The notes beneath the pieces are model-generated. The model was given only the letters and a program-made list of their open reading frames with translations. It was not told where the DNA came from and did not search any database. A DNA stretch of 36,864 nucleotides from a virus: IMG/VR virus record IMGVR_UViG_3300048104_000129, positions 1-36,864 of that record. One strand, given 5' to 3'. A program made the translations under genes and the position numbers. This document shows, in pieces, positions 1 to 8,314 of the stretch. Every line of letters starts with the position of its first letter. Position 1 is the stretch's first letter.

Positions 1-1038
1 GGTATTACTGGTAAGGGTGCTCATATCCTTGTCATTGATGATCCGGTAAAGAACCGTGACGACGCCGAATCCGCAAACGCACGTGAGAGTACTTGGGACT
101 GGTATACATCTACGGCGTACACACGTCTCGCTCCTGGTGGGGGTGTGTTGGTTATTCTTACTCGCTGGCACGATGATGACCTTGCGGGGAGATTACTTAA
201 AGCAGCAGCAGATAACGGCGAGCAGTGGGAAGTCGTTAATTACCCAGCTAGAGCAGAGGTTGACGAAGAGTTTCGAAAAGCTGGAGAAGCCCTGCACCGT
301 GAGCGCTATGACGAAGACGCTCTCGCTAGAATCGAAAAGGCAGTGGGACCGAGAGATTGGTCGGCCCTGTATCAGCAGAATCCTGTAGCCGACGACGGTG
401 ATTACTTCACCAGGGACATGATTCAGTACTACGACCGTGACGAAATAGATCACGACCGTATGAAATTTTACTGCGCCTGGGACTTGGCGATCGGTAAGAA
501 CGATCGGAATGACTACACCGTCGGCATTGTGGTTGGTGTAGACGAGTACGACGAGATGTATGTCGTCGACATGGTTCGGGGCCGGTTCGACGGTTTCGAG
601 TTGGTTGAGCAGATATTAGATCTCTACGAGGTGTGGAAGCCCTCGATTATTGGTATTGAGAAAGGACACATCGAGATGGCCCTCGGGCCGTTCCTCGAGA
701 AGCGCGTTCGTGAGCGCGGGCTCTACGAAGCGTATTTTAAAGATCTGAAGACTGGCCGCAGGGATAAAGAAGCACGTGCCAGAGCAATCCAAGGTCGGAT
801 GCAGCAGGGGATGGTATTCCTGCCAAGAGATGCAAATTTTACCGGCCCTCTGGTAGCAGAGTTATTGCGCTTTCCAAACGGGGTACACGACGACCAGGTG
901 GATGCCCTGGCGTGGATAGGTTTGATGATGACCGAGTTCAGCACTTTCGTTGAATCGGTCCAACACATTCCTTCCTGGCGAGACAGGCTCCCTGGATTAC
1001 TAAAAGGTGATCGCACCAAATCGGCAATGAGCGCATAA
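1..1038 (+). CDS. Terminase large subunit (5' partial)
   Basis: Packaging motor ATPase and nuclease that cuts concatemeric DNA and pumps it into the prohead through the portal. The frame is open from base 1, so the gene starts upstream of the window and the first methionine at 145 is internal. The visible part begins just before a Walker B motif (ILVIDDP, about residues 10-16 of the fragment), followed by the coupling-type segment VILTRWHDDD. The C-terminal half carries an RNase H-like nuclease: Asp in FYCAWDLA, Glu in IIGIEKG, and Asp in HDDQVDAL. The Walker A region is missing because of the window edge. The stop is 2 nt before the portal start, the usual TerL-portal order. Family assignment is firm; the exact terminase subfamily cannot be named from the fragment. 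Confidence 0.93.
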   Translation, partial: GITGKGAHILVIDDPVKNRDDAESANARESTWDWYTSTAYTRLAPGGGVLVILTRWHDDDLAGRLLKAAADNGEQWEVVNYPARAEVDEEFRKAGEALHRERYDEDALARIEKAVGPRDWSALYQQNPVADDGDYFTRDMIQYYDRDEIDHDRMKFYCAWDLAIGKNDRNDYTVGIVVGVDEYDEMYVVDMVRGRFDGFELVEQILDLYEVWKPSIIGIEKGHIEMALGPFLEKRVRERGLYEAYFKDLKTGRRDKEARARAIQGRMQQGMVFLPRDANFTGPLVAELLRFPNGVHDDQVDALAWIGLMMTEFSTFVESVQHIPSWRDRLPGLLKGDRTKSAMSA

Positions 1039-1040
1039 CA

Positions 1041-3155
1041 ATGGCTAAAGCAACGAAGATCAGTCCTGAGAAGGAACAAGAGATAACGAATTCACAGTGG
1101 GCACGTTACGAGCGAGCACGTGACAACGGGCATCTTGAATACGTATGGATGGCGCAACGTTGCGACGACTACTACCGTGGCGAACAGTGGGACCAAGAAG
1201 ACGAAGCTCAACTAGAGAACGAAGGCCGTCCTGCTCTTACTATTAATACAATTCTGCCTACTGTTAATACTATCTTGGGCGAGCAGTCCACCCGCCGAGC
1301 AGACATCCAGTTCAAACCCCGTCGCGGTGGCGACGCAGATGTCGCGCATACACTGACCAAGCTCTACATGCAGATCGCAGAAAACAACAAGTTGGACTGG
1401 GTTGAGCAGCAGGTATTCAGTGATGGCCTGATCATGGACGGGCGTGGGTACTTCGATGTCCGTATGGACTTCAGCGACCATGTTGAAGGCGAAGTCCGAG
1501 TCACGGCCAAAGATCCGCTAGACATACTCATCGATCCAGACGCTAAGGACGCCGATCCTAAGACCTGGAACGAGGTGTTCGAAACCAAATGGATGACCCT
1601 CGACGAGATTGAGGAGCTGTACGGCAAGCAAAAGGCAGACCGCTTACTTTTTGTAGCAGAGAACGGCATGACTTTCGGTGCAGACTCTGTCGAGTACCAC
1701 GAGACCCGCTTCGGAGACACTGAAAACTCTAACGAATACTTCGGTGATTCTATCCCTGGTGACGACGAGTACCGTAACGTGAAGTCGCTGCGCGTCATCG
1801 AGCGCCAGCACAAGAAGCTAAGCCGCGCATCTTTCTTCGTCGACCCCGATACAGGTGATCAGCGACAGTGTCCCGACGAGTGGAACGAGCGTAAATGTAA
1901 GAAGTTCGCTAAGGAATATAACCTCACCCTCATTAGTAAAGTTATCCGCAAGATTCGTTGGACAGTAACCTGTGATCAGGTTGTCTTGCATGACGACTGG
2001 TCTCCCTACAACCAGTTCACCATTGTTCCTTTCTTCTGCTACTTCCGCAGAGGCCGTCCATTTGGCGTGGTTCGTAATCTGCTGTCTCCACAGGAGCAGT
2101 TGAACAAGATTGCATCTCAAGAACTGCATATAGTTAATACCACAGCTAATAGCGGCTGGATGGTTGAATCAGGCTCACTGGTCGGTATGACTGCAGACGA
2201 CCTCGAGGAGCACGGTGCAGAGACCGGACTCGTTCTAGAGTACGCCCGTGGTACTACACCCCCACAGAAGATTGGCGCTAATCAGATCCCAACAGGTCTC
2301 GACCGGATAGCGCAGAAAGCAGCTCTGAATATTAAAACTATATCTGGCGTAAACGACTCTATGTTGGGTACAGATAGCGCCGAAGTATCAGGTATTGCTA
2401 TCCAGGCCAAGCAGAACCGTGGCGCGGTAATGATTCAAGTGCCATTGGATAACTTGCGTAAGGCGCGGCAGTACCTTGCAGAACACATTCTCAACCTGAT
2501 TCAGACCTTTTACACCGAACAGCGTGTTATTCAGGTAACCAACGAGTCCGACCCTCTGCAACCGCGCGAAGAGATGATCATTAACCAAGAGACTCCAGAA
2601 GGTCAGGTAATAAACGATCTAACGCTTGGTGAGTACGACGTTATCGTGGCGACAGCACCAGCTCGTGACAGCTTCGACGAAGTCCAGTTTGCAGAAGCCA
2701 TCAGCCTACGTCAGGTCGGCGTTGCAGTCCCAGACGACGCTATTGTTGAGTACAGCCATCTTGCGAAGAAGGGCGAGCTAGCAAAACGTATCAGAACGCT
2801 GACTGGCCAAGAGCCGCCTACACCAGAGCAGGCAGAAGCAATGGCACAGCAGCAGCAGATACAGATGATGCAGCTGCAGCTTGAGATCGCCAAACAGGAG
2901 GCCGAAGTTCAGAAACTGCAGTCTGAAGCTGCGCTGAACATCGCGAAGGTACAAGACACCACTGATGTAGATCCTCAGATACGTATGGCGGAACTTCAGG
3001 CGAAGATTCAAATGAATCAGGAGCAGTTGGAGCTACGAAGAGAGTTGTCTTCTGCCACTAATCAAATTCGAGAGAACCAATCTCAGACTAGCGCTGCCGC
3101 TAAGTTGGCGACAGCAGCTTTTCAACACACCCCCAGGAACGATAGGAGTTCTTAG
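1041..3155 (+). CDS. Portal protein, P22-like
   Basis: Dodecameric ring at the head vertex through which DNA is packaged and ejected; also the docking point for the neck. The 704-residue length and the pattern of conserved segments (PTVNTILGEQ near the N-terminus, and SGIAIQAKQNRGAVMIQVPLDNLR around residue 450) fit the P22-type portal family, whose P22 member is 725 residues. From about residue 595 to the end the protein is Gln/Glu/Leu-rich with clear heptad spacing, consistent with the long C-terminal helical barrel of P22 portal. It lies directly after TerL and touches the scaffold gene (stop TAG at 3153-3155, ATG at 3156). Confidence 0.92.
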   Translation: MAKATKISPEKEQEITNSQWARYERARDNGHLEYVWMAQRCDDYYRGEQWDQEDEAQLENEGRPALTINTILPTVNTILGEQSTRRADIQFKPRRGGDADVAHTLTKLYMQIAENNKLDWVEQQVFSDGLIMDGRGYFDVRMDFSDHVEGEVRVTAKDPLDILIDPDAKDADPKTWNEVFETKWMTLDEIEELYGKQKADRLLFVAENGMTFGADSVEYHETRFGDTENSNEYFGDSIPGDDEYRNVKSLRVIERQHKKLSRASFFVDPDTGDQRQCPDEWNERKCKKFAKEYNLTLISKVIRKIRWTVTCDQVVLHDDWSPYNQFTIVPFFCYFRRGRPFGVVRNLLSPQEQLNKIASQELHIVNTTANSGWMVESGSLVGMTADDLEEHGAETGLVLEYARGTTPPQKIGANQIPTGLDRIAQKAALNIKTISGVNDSMLGTDSAEVSGIAIQAKQNRGAVMIQVPLDNLRKARQYLAEHILNLIQTFYTEQRVIQVTNESDPLQPREEMIINQETPEGQVINDLTLGEYDVIVATAPARDSFDEVQFAEAISLRQVGVAVPDDAIVEYSHLAKKGELAKRIRTLTGQEPPTPEQAEAMAQQQQIQMMQLQLEIAKQEAEVQKLQSEAALNIAKVQDTTDVDPQIRMAELQAKIQMNQEQLELRRELSSATNQIRENQSQTSAAAKLATAAFQHTPRNDRSS

Positions 3156-4172
3156 ATGAGTAAGCCAGAAGACACTAACGAAGAAAAAGCGCTTGAGTTC
3201 GATGTAATGCCAGGAGCAGATCGCCCCGAAGAGGATGATTCGCCCCAGCTGGACTTAAGTTTTGAAACCCCAGAAGAAGCAGAGGAAGAAGTTGCTGAAA
3301 CAGAAGAGACTGTGGCAGAGAGTGAAGAAGAACCCGATGCCGAAGAATCCGAGGAGGCTGTGGCCGAAGACGAGGGGGTCGAAACCGAAGGCGAAGTTGA
3401 AGATGAGGTAGAGGCAGAGGCCGAAGAAGAGCCTGTCGCTGAAGAAAAACCTGCTAAGAAGCCAATGGTTCCTAAAGCACGTCTAGATGAGGTGCTTGCA
3501 AAACAAAAAGCACTACAGAAACAGCTAGACGAGATAAATGCAGCCAATGAAAAAGCAGAAGAAGCGCCCGAATCTTACGATTTCGATGCAAAAGAAGTTG
3601 AGTACCAAAACATGGTACTGGATGGTGAGACAGAGAAAGCTGTCGCACTCCGCAGAGAAATCCGAAAGGCCGAACGCGAGCAATTAGAGTACGAAATGCG
3701 CCAAGAGATGTCTCAGACGGTGAACCAAGACCGTCAAATGACCGCTCTGCAGCAAGCCGCTAACGCTATGGAAGAGGCGTACCCCGTTTTTAATGCTAAC
3801 TCTGCTGAATTTAACGAGGACTACACCAACGAAGTCGTTGAACTACGTGATGCGTTCATTATGAAGGGCTACGAAGCTGTAGATGCCCTGTCAAAAGCCG
3901 TGAAATACGTTGTAAAAGACCACGATTTAGATCAGGTCGCGGGAGAAGCGCCGAGCTTGGCAGGAAAAGCGCAGAAAACGGACGAACTGGCTAAAAAACG
4001 AGCACAAGTTAGTAAGAAATTAAAGGCTGCAGAAGCCCAACCACCTGAGTTACCTGGTGAAAGCAGCTCGACGCACGGCGAGAAAGGTATTGACCTCTCT
4101 ACGATGACCGAAGAAGAGTTTGACGCCCTCCCCGAAGCCACTTTAAAGCGCCTAAGAGGCGATATTTTATAG
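3156..4172 (+). CDS. Head scaffolding protein (acidic)
   Basis: Probable internal scaffold that directs coat assembly and is then lost. Support is position (between portal and coat), size (338 aa; P22 scaffold is 303) and composition. Residues about 1-105 are dominated by Glu and Asp with a short PVAEEKPAKKPMVPKARLDEV transition, residues about 110-200 are highly charged and helical, and the C-terminus (LSTMTEEEFDALPEATLKRLRGDIL) is a compact helical segment. A short helical C-terminus is what scaffolds use to bind coat. No catalytic motif is visible. The start follows the portal stop with no gap, and an AGGAG lies about 11 nt upstream. Sequence identity to a named scaffold family was not testable here. 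Confidence 0.75.
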   Translation: MSKPEDTNEEKALEFDVMPGADRPEEDDSPQLDLSFETPEEAEEEVAETEETVAESEEEPDAEESEEAVAEDEGVETEGEVEDEVEAEAEEEPVAEEKPAKKPMVPKARLDEVLAKQKALQKQLDEINAANEKAEEAPESYDFDAKEVEYQNMVLDGETEKAVALRREIRKAEREQLEYEMRQEMSQTVNQDRQMTALQQAANAMEEAYPVFNANSAEFNEDYTNEVVELRDAFIMKGYEAVDALSKAVKYVVKDHDLDQVAGEAPSLAGKAQKTDELAKKRAQVSKKLKAAEAQPPELPGESSSTHGEKGIDLSTMTEEEFDALPEATLKRLRGDIL

Positions 4173-4183
4173 AGAGGTAGGTT

Positions 4184-4474
4184 ATGCCAGCCAAAAAAGA
4201 CTCACGATTAGCCCGAGCAGGAGTCTCGGGCTACAACAAGCCGAAGCGGACGCCTAATCACCCTAAAAAGTCACACATTGTGGTGGCTAAAGAGGGAGAC
4301 AAGATCAAAACCATCCGTTTTGGTGAGCAAGGCGCGTCTACTGCAGGCAAACCCAAGAAAGGTGAGTCTGAAAAGATGAAGAAAAAGCGTGCGAGCTTCA
4401 AGGCACGCCATCGCCGCAACATATCCAAAGGAAAAATGAGCGCGGCTTATTGGGCTAACAAAGTTAAGTGGTGA
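4184..4474 (+). CDS. Small basic protein, DUF6321-like
   Basis: A 96-residue, Lys/Arg-rich protein with a conserved-looking start (MPAKKDSRLARAGVSGYNKPKRTP) and end (ISKGKMSAAYWANKVKW). I recognise this pattern as the DUF6321 family, which recurs between portal or scaffold and coat genes in marine phages and has no known function. There is no signal peptide or membrane segment. It follows the scaffold by 11 nt with an AGAGGTAGG Shine-Dalgarno region and precedes another small structural-cluster gene. Its charge and location suggest contact with DNA or with the inner capsid surface; that is inference. Confidence 0.75.
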   Translation: MPAKKDSRLARAGVSGYNKPKRTPNHPKKSHIVVAKEGDKIKTIRFGEQGASTAGKPKKGESEKMKKKRASFKARHRRNISKGKMSAAYWANKVKW

Positions 4475-4477
4475 TGT

Positions 4478-4705
4478 ATGAAAACACGTATCCACGTTAA
4501 CCAGCACAACATACGCGCTAACAACAAAGGCGCGAATGAGCCAGTTCTGACTGTCAAAGACTACAAAACTAACCGAAAAGTTAATAGAGCGGAGATCCTC
4601 ACTGCTGACGGGGCAGTTGTAGCTACCGTTGTATACAGCCCAGACAAACCGCTTTCTTGCGGGGCTAAGGTATGGATTGAAACAGAACTAGAGGTAGCTG
4701 TGTAA
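4478..4705 (+). CDS. Small protein of unknown function
   Basis: A 75-residue protein, unrecognised by name. It begins with MKTRIHVNQHNIRANNKG and continues with alternating hydrophobic residues (PVLTVKDYKTNRKVNRAEILTADGAVVATVVY), which suggests a small beta fold. Similar short proteins occur beside DUF5872 genes in marine phages, from memory. The stop TAA shares its last base with the next ATG (TAATG at 4703-4707), so translation is probably coupled. Coding is supported by the tight packing and the absence of another frame; the Shine-Dalgarno is weak. Confidence 0.65.
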   Translation: MKTRIHVNQHNIRANNKGANEPVLTVKDYKTNRKVNRAEILTADGAVVATVVYSPDKPLSCGAKVWIETELEVAV

Positions 4706-5100
4706 TGGCTAGAACTAACGAAGCACTTTGGAAACGTATTGTTGCCCGTGTAAAAGCGGGTTCTAAAGGCGGGAAAGCTGGCCAATGGAGTGCTAGGAAG
4801 GCTCAACTTGCCACGCAAGCCTATAAAAAAGCAGGTGGCGGCTACTCTGGCGCTAAAACCAAGGCCCAAAAATCGCTGTCGAAGTGGACTAAAGAGAAAT
4901 GGGGCACCAAGTCTGGCAAGAATAGTACTCAAGGCAAGAAAGCAACCGGAGAACGGTACTTACCTAAAAAGGCTCGTGAGTCTTTGAGCAAAAAAGAGTA
5001 TGCCAAGACTAGTGCTAAGAAGCGCGCAGACACTAAGAAAGGTAAACAGTTCAGCAAGCAGCCTAAGAAGATAGCGAAGAAAACAGCCCGTCATAGATAG
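4705..5100 (+). CDS. Very basic protein, DUF5872-like
   Basis: A 131-residue protein in which I count 32 Lys and 9 Arg. The segment SLSKWTKEKWGTKSGK followed by ATGERYLPKKARESL is the signature I associate with DUF5872, an uncharacterised family in phages and some large DNA viruses. The C-terminal third is almost only Lys, Arg, Ala, Ser and Thr, ending KKIAKKTARHR, and is probably disordered. It is the last gene before the coat leader. The composition is compatible with DNA or RNA binding, or with a packaged internal protein; neither role is established. Confidence 0.75.
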   Translation: MARTNEALWKRIVARVKAGSKGGKAGQWSARKAQLATQAYKKAGGGYSGAKTKAQKSLSKWTKEKWGTKSGKNSTQGKKATGERYLPKKARESLSKKEYAKTSAKKRADTKKGKQFSKQPKKIAKKTARHR

Positions 5101-5114
5101 TGGTTGCATTGCAA

Positions 5115-5135
5115 TAATAGCTATACTATTATTCT
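5115..5135 (+). promoter_or_regulatory. Dyad promoter/operator element upstream of the coat gene
   Basis: AATAATAG (5113-5120) and CTATTATT (5126-5133) form a perfect 8-bp dyad around CTATA. The 21-bp span matches the element at 26522-26542 at 15 of 21 positions. A sigma70-like reading is also possible: TTGCAT at 5104-5109, 17 bp, then TATTAT at 5127-5132. Promoter or operator is inference from position and recurrence. Confidence 0.5.
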
Positions 5136-5340
5136 ATATACGTCCATCCCTACGATATGGGGTCGGCCCGTAGCCGTTAAAAACGTATCCCCTCGCCTGC
5201 ACAAGGCGTTAAACCTGCCGAGGTCGCGCCTCGTTAATAAGCGCTAGTTCGTCGTCCCACGATACGGGAATACGGATTAGCCGCTCCTTTAAGTCGGCTG
5301 ATAAGGCGGCATGTGCCGCATAAATTATTTTGTCAATTTA
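5136..5340 (+). ncRNA. Hairpin-rich leader of the coat gene
   Basis: This 205-nt part of the 253-nt gene-free gap holds six short perfect stems on the coding strand: CGGC/GCCG at 5164-5176, CGCCT/AGGCG at 5194-5208, CGAGG/CCTCG at 5219-5233, TCGT/ACGA at 5252-5262, AGCCG/CGGCT at 5279-5299, and GCGGC/GCCGC at 5306-5319. No ORF of useful length is present. If transcription starts at the dyad near 5115-5135, this becomes a structured 5' UTR of about 210 nt that ends in an AT-rich stretch and a strong Shine-Dalgarno. Whether it is a regulatory leader, a processed RNA or a packaging signal cannot be told from sequence alone. Confidence 0.45.
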
Positions 5341-5353
5341 ATAGGAGGCCATC

Positions 5354-6499
5354 ATGGCTTTAACTAATTTCGGCACCTTGACTGGTGACCAGCTCCAAAC
5401 TTGGAGCCGCGACTTCTGGAAAGTTGCTCGCAACCAATCTTTCATCAACCAGTTCGCTGGTACAGGTTCTAACGCTATGGTTCAGCGCGTAACTGAGCTG
5501 ACTAAGAACCAGAAAGGAACCAAAGCTAACATCACTCTGCTCGCTGACATGACTGGCGACGGTATCACTGGTGACAATACTCTGGAAGGCAATGAAGAAG
5601 CCCTCCGCGCGTATGACATCACCATTGAGCTGGACCAGCTGCGTTTTGCTAACCGCATCGCGGGCCGCATGACCGATCAGAAAACTGTTGTTAACTTCCG
5701 TGAGCAGTCTCGCGACGCACTTGCTTATGCAATGGCTGACCGCTGCGACCAGTTGGCATTCTTGACTCTGTCAGGTGTTGCTTACACTCACAAGAACAAT
5801 GGCGGTCTACGTACAGCTTCAAGTACTGCTGGACACGACCTTGTTGACCTGGAGTTCGCTTCAGACGTTTCTGCTCCAACTGCTGCAAGACACCGTCGCG
5901 TAGATGGCGACGACATCGTTGCTGGTGACACTACTGCTTTGGTAGCTGGTGACACTCTGAAGTACAAGCACATTGTAAATCTGAAGGCTTATGCTAAAGA
6001 TCAATACATTCGTGGTGTTCGTGGTGCTGGTAACCAAGAAACTTTCCACATGTTTGTTACTCCACAGCAAATGGCTGACCTGAAGTTAGACGCTGACTTC
6101 ATTGCTAACGTTCGTAACGCTGGTGTACGTGGTGCTTCTAACAGCTTGTTCGCTGGTTCTTCATCGTTGATGGTTGACGGTGTAATGATCCACGAGTTCC
6201 GCCATGTGTTTAACACTTCTGGCGCTCTTACTGGCGCTTCTAGCAACGCTGGCGCACCTGGCTACAAGTGGGGCGCAGCAGCTAACGTAGTTGGCGGACG
6301 TGCTCTGTTCTGTGGTGCTCAGGCTCTAGCTCTGGCTGATATTGGTCTGCCTGAAATGGTTGAAGACACCTTCGACTATGGCAACCAGTCAGGTATCTCT
6401 GTAGGCAAGATCTTCGGTCTCCGTAAGCCTAAGTACAACAGCGACATCAGTGGCTCTGTACAGGACTTCGGCGTTATCTGTCTAGATACTGCACAGTAA
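5354..6499 (+). CDS. Major capsid (coat) protein
   Basis: The main shell protein, expected HK97 fold. The 381 residues begin MALTNFGTLTGDQLQTWSRDFWKVARNQSFINQF and contain the long segment AYDITIELDQLRFANRIAGRMTDQKTVVNFREQSRDALAYAMADR. I associate these with the Phage_capsid_3 (DUF4043/N4 gp56-like) coat family. The C-terminus (SGISVGKIFGLRKPKYNSDISGSVQDFGVICLDTAQ) also fits. The gene has the best Shine-Dalgarno of the window (TAGGAGG, 7 nt before ATG), a structured leader upstream and a strong terminator downstream, so it is an isolated, highly expressed unit. Base composition is more Ala/Gly-codon rich and visibly biased to GCT, GGT and AAC codons, as expected for high expression. Confidence 0.9.
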   Translation: MALTNFGTLTGDQLQTWSRDFWKVARNQSFINQFAGTGSNAMVQRVTELTKNQKGTKANITLLADMTGDGITGDNTLEGNEEALRAYDITIELDQLRFANRIAGRMTDQKTVVNFREQSRDALAYAMADRCDQLAFLTLSGVAYTHKNNGGLRTASSTAGHDLVDLEFASDVSAPTAARHRRVDGDDIVAGDTTALVAGDTLKYKHIVNLKAYAKDQYIRGVRGAGNQETFHMFVTPQQMADLKLDADFIANVRNAGVRGASNSLFAGSSSLMVDGVMIHEFRHVFNTSGALTGASSNAGAPGYKWGAAANVVGGRALFCGAQALALADIGLPEMVEDTFDYGNQSGISVGKIFGLRKPKYNSDISGSVQDFGVICLDTAQ

Positions 6500-6506
6500 G
6501 ACTATC

Positions 6507-6535
6507 GCCCCCTCTTCGGAGGGGGCTTTCTTTTT
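6507..6535 (+). terminator. Rho-independent terminator after the coat gene
   Basis: GCCCCCTC (6507-6514), a TTCG tetraloop (6515-6518), the perfect complement GAGGGGGC (6519-6526), and then TTTCTTTTT. This is an 8-bp GC-rich stem with a UUCG-type loop and a T tract, 7 nt after the coat stop. It separates coat expression from downstream structural genes. Confidence 0.93.
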
Positions 6536-6550
6536 ATATAGGTATTAATC

Positions 6551-6925
6551 ATGAAGATTGTAAGTAGTCAGGATTTACGAGTAACGACTCTAGGTGGTAC
6601 TGCCGTGCTATTCCAAGCAGGCGTCCCACGAGAAATAGCAGATGAAGTTGGCCTGTTAGCAATACAAATGGGCGCGAAAGAATACAACGACAAGTATGTC
6701 GAAGAAGAGAAAGCAGAAATAGCTGAGTTTGACGAAGTTGCTATAGAAACAGCTCAGCCCGACGAAGACCTAGTCACCTGTCTCGAGAAGATGATGGATG
6801 AAGGTGACCCAAAGAATTTTAAAGCCGATGGCTACCCCAAAGCTGCAGCAGTAAACAAAGCTATGGGCAAAACGATCGACTCCGATGCCCGAGAAGCAGC
6901 TTGGGAATCCATACTCAACTCATAG
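6551..6925 (+). CDS. Putative head/neck-associated protein
   Basis: A 124-residue acidic protein of unassigned family. The N-terminal part (MKIVSSQDLRVTTLGGTAVLFQAGVPREI) looks like a small beta unit. The C-terminal part (DPKNFKADGYPKAAAVNKAMGKTIDSDAREAAWESIL) resembles the 'FTadGkPkvaaL...G' tail found at the ends of several phage head-completion or minor head proteins, from memory. The position directly after coat and before the adaptors supports a head decoration or completion role, but this is not demonstrated. An AGG lies about 9 nt before the ATG. Confidence 0.6.
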   Translation: MKIVSSQDLRVTTLGGTAVLFQAGVPREIADEVGLLAIQMGAKEYNDKYVEEEKAEIAEFDEVAIETAQPDEDLVTCLEKMMDEGDPKNFKADGYPKAAAVNKAMGKTIDSDAREAAWESILNS

Positions 6926-6934
6926 GTACACACA

Positions 6935-7621
6935 ATGGCAACGACAGTACAGAGCGTAATTGACCGAGTACAGACAGTGCTCCAAGACACGACAGGCGTA
7001 AGATGGCCAGTCGTCGCTGAGCTGGTACTTTGGATAAACGATGCGCAACGTGAAGTTGCTCTGTTAAAGCCTGACGCCTCCGCAAAGAACGAGACTGTTA
7101 CGCTTGTGGCGGGCACGAAGCAGAGTATCCCCACCACAGGCAACCGCCTTCTCAAAGTTGTCCGTAATATGTCTGCGGCAAGCAACGGCACCGGTAAACG
7201 CGCTGTGCGTCTTGTTGATGCCGAGGTTCTTAACGGACAAACCCCAGACTGGCACGACCCTACTGTGTCAGGCGATGCAGCGCATACCAATATCGTAAAG
7301 CACTACATCTACGAGGAAGCTAACCCCAGAAACTTCTATGTCTATCCTGGTGTACAAGGCAACGCGTACTTAGAGATTGTGTATTCAGCTAATCCTGCCG
7401 CTGTTACTCAGTCCGATAACCTGTCTATCCCCGACATCTTTGCAAACGCCATTATGAACTATGTGCTGTACATGGCTTACATGAAGGATGCTGAATACGC
7501 AGGTAACCAACAGCGTGCTTCTAGTCACTTCCAGCTATTTACCGCCTCTGTTACTGGTAAAGGTCAGGTTGATGCAGTGACTAACCCGAACATGGAACGA
7601 AGAGCCCCAATGGGAGCGTAA
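6935..7621 (+). CDS. Head-tail adaptor-like protein (DUF6682-like)
   Basis: A 228-residue protein starting TTVQSVIDRVQTVLQDTTGVRWPVVAELVLWINDAQREVALLKPDA, a pattern I associate with DUF6682-type phage adaptor proteins, which are predicted to sit between portal and tail nozzle like P22 gp4 or T7 gp11. The C-terminal portion includes a helical segment (IPDIFANAIMNYVLYMAYMKDAEYAGNQQRASSHFQLF), typical of adaptor helical bundles. It precedes a second adaptor-like gene by 3 nt. The adaptor role is inferred from the family pattern and gene order. Confidence 0.72.
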   Translation: MATTVQSVIDRVQTVLQDTTGVRWPVVAELVLWINDAQREVALLKPDASAKNETVTLVAGTKQSIPTTGNRLLKVVRNMSAASNGTGKRAVRLVDAEVLNGQTPDWHDPTVSGDAAHTNIVKHYIYEEANPRNFYVYPGVQGNAYLEIVYSANPAAVTQSDNLSIPDIFANAIMNYVLYMAYMKDAEYAGNQQRASSHFQLFTASVTGKGQVDAVTNPNMERRAPMGA

Positions 7622-7624
7622 AGC

Positions 7625-8314
7625 ATGGCGATTTCTTACGAGACGCTACTCCCCGAAGTACTGCCAATGGTTCCAGGCTGTCCTGATACGCTTATAGAGA
7701 GCAACATCAGGTCAGCTGCCATTGAGTTCTGCGAGCGCACAGGCGCATACCAAGCGGAGCTAGACCCAGTTACTACAGTAGCCAATGTCTATGAGTACGA
7801 TCTGGAAGCGCCTAACGGCACCGCTGTCCACAAGATCATGTGGGCGACTTTCGATGGCAAAGACATTGAACCAATCTCTACAAACCTTCTTGAACAGCGT
7901 CTTCCTAAGTGGCGAGACTCTGATCATTACGGTACGCCAGAGTATTACGTACAGCAAAGCGCCGCTCTAGTTTGGCTAGTTCCAACGCCTAACGTGACTA
8001 TGGTCTCAAGCACCATTATCCGTGCGCAGCTGAAGCCTACGCATACTTCTACTGCCTGCGACGAATCCATCATGAACGAGTATCGCGACGCTATCGTCAA
8101 CGGCACTTTGTTCAGATTACTGCGGATGCCTAGTCGAGACTGGTCTGACCTGTCTGGTGCGCAGATCTACGGGTCTTTATTTGCAGATGCTATTACGAAA
8201 GCCGAACGTCGTGCTCGACACGCTGACGAAGGCGTAGCTAGGAGAGTCAATTATGGTGGAGTCGGAGGAGCTTGGAAAACAAGACGTAATCGATATGGCA
8301 GAGAGCGCGGATAG
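7625..8314 (+). CDS. Second neck/adaptor-like protein
   Basis: A 229-residue protein starting AISYETLLPEVLPMVPGCPDTLIESNIRSAAIEFCERTGAYQ. The initial helix-rich section and the late segment IMNEYRDAIVNGTLFRLLRMPSRDWSD (about residues 140-170) are characteristic of phage adaptor or head-completion proteins. The C-terminus is basic and Gly/Arg-rich, as if to meet DNA or a neighbouring ring. Its last 62 nt overlap the next gene in another frame. The presence of two adaptor-like genes in a row recalls the stacked ring architecture of P22-type necks; the exact equivalence is inference. Confidence 0.7.
   Translation: MAISYETLLPEVLPMVPGCPDTLIESNIRSAAIEFCERTGAYQAELDPVTTVANVYEYDLEAPNGTAVHKIMWATFDGKDIEPISTNLLEQRLPKWRDSDHYGTPEYYVQQSAALVWLVPTPNVTMVSSTIIRAQLKPTHTSTACDESIMNEYRDAIVNGTLFRLLRMPSRDWSDLSGAQIYGSLFADAITKAERRARHADEGVARRVNYGGVGGAWKTRRNRYGRERG

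Noticed and set aside
56-388. + strand ORF of 110 residues at the left edge
   Set aside because: It is out of frame with the terminase, whose frame carries Walker B and nuclease motifs through the same bases.
3152-3547. 131-residue Ser-rich - strand ORF
   Set aside because: It is the antisense of the GAA/GAG-rich scaffold N-terminus, which gives Ser/Thr codons on the other strand; no independent start signal.
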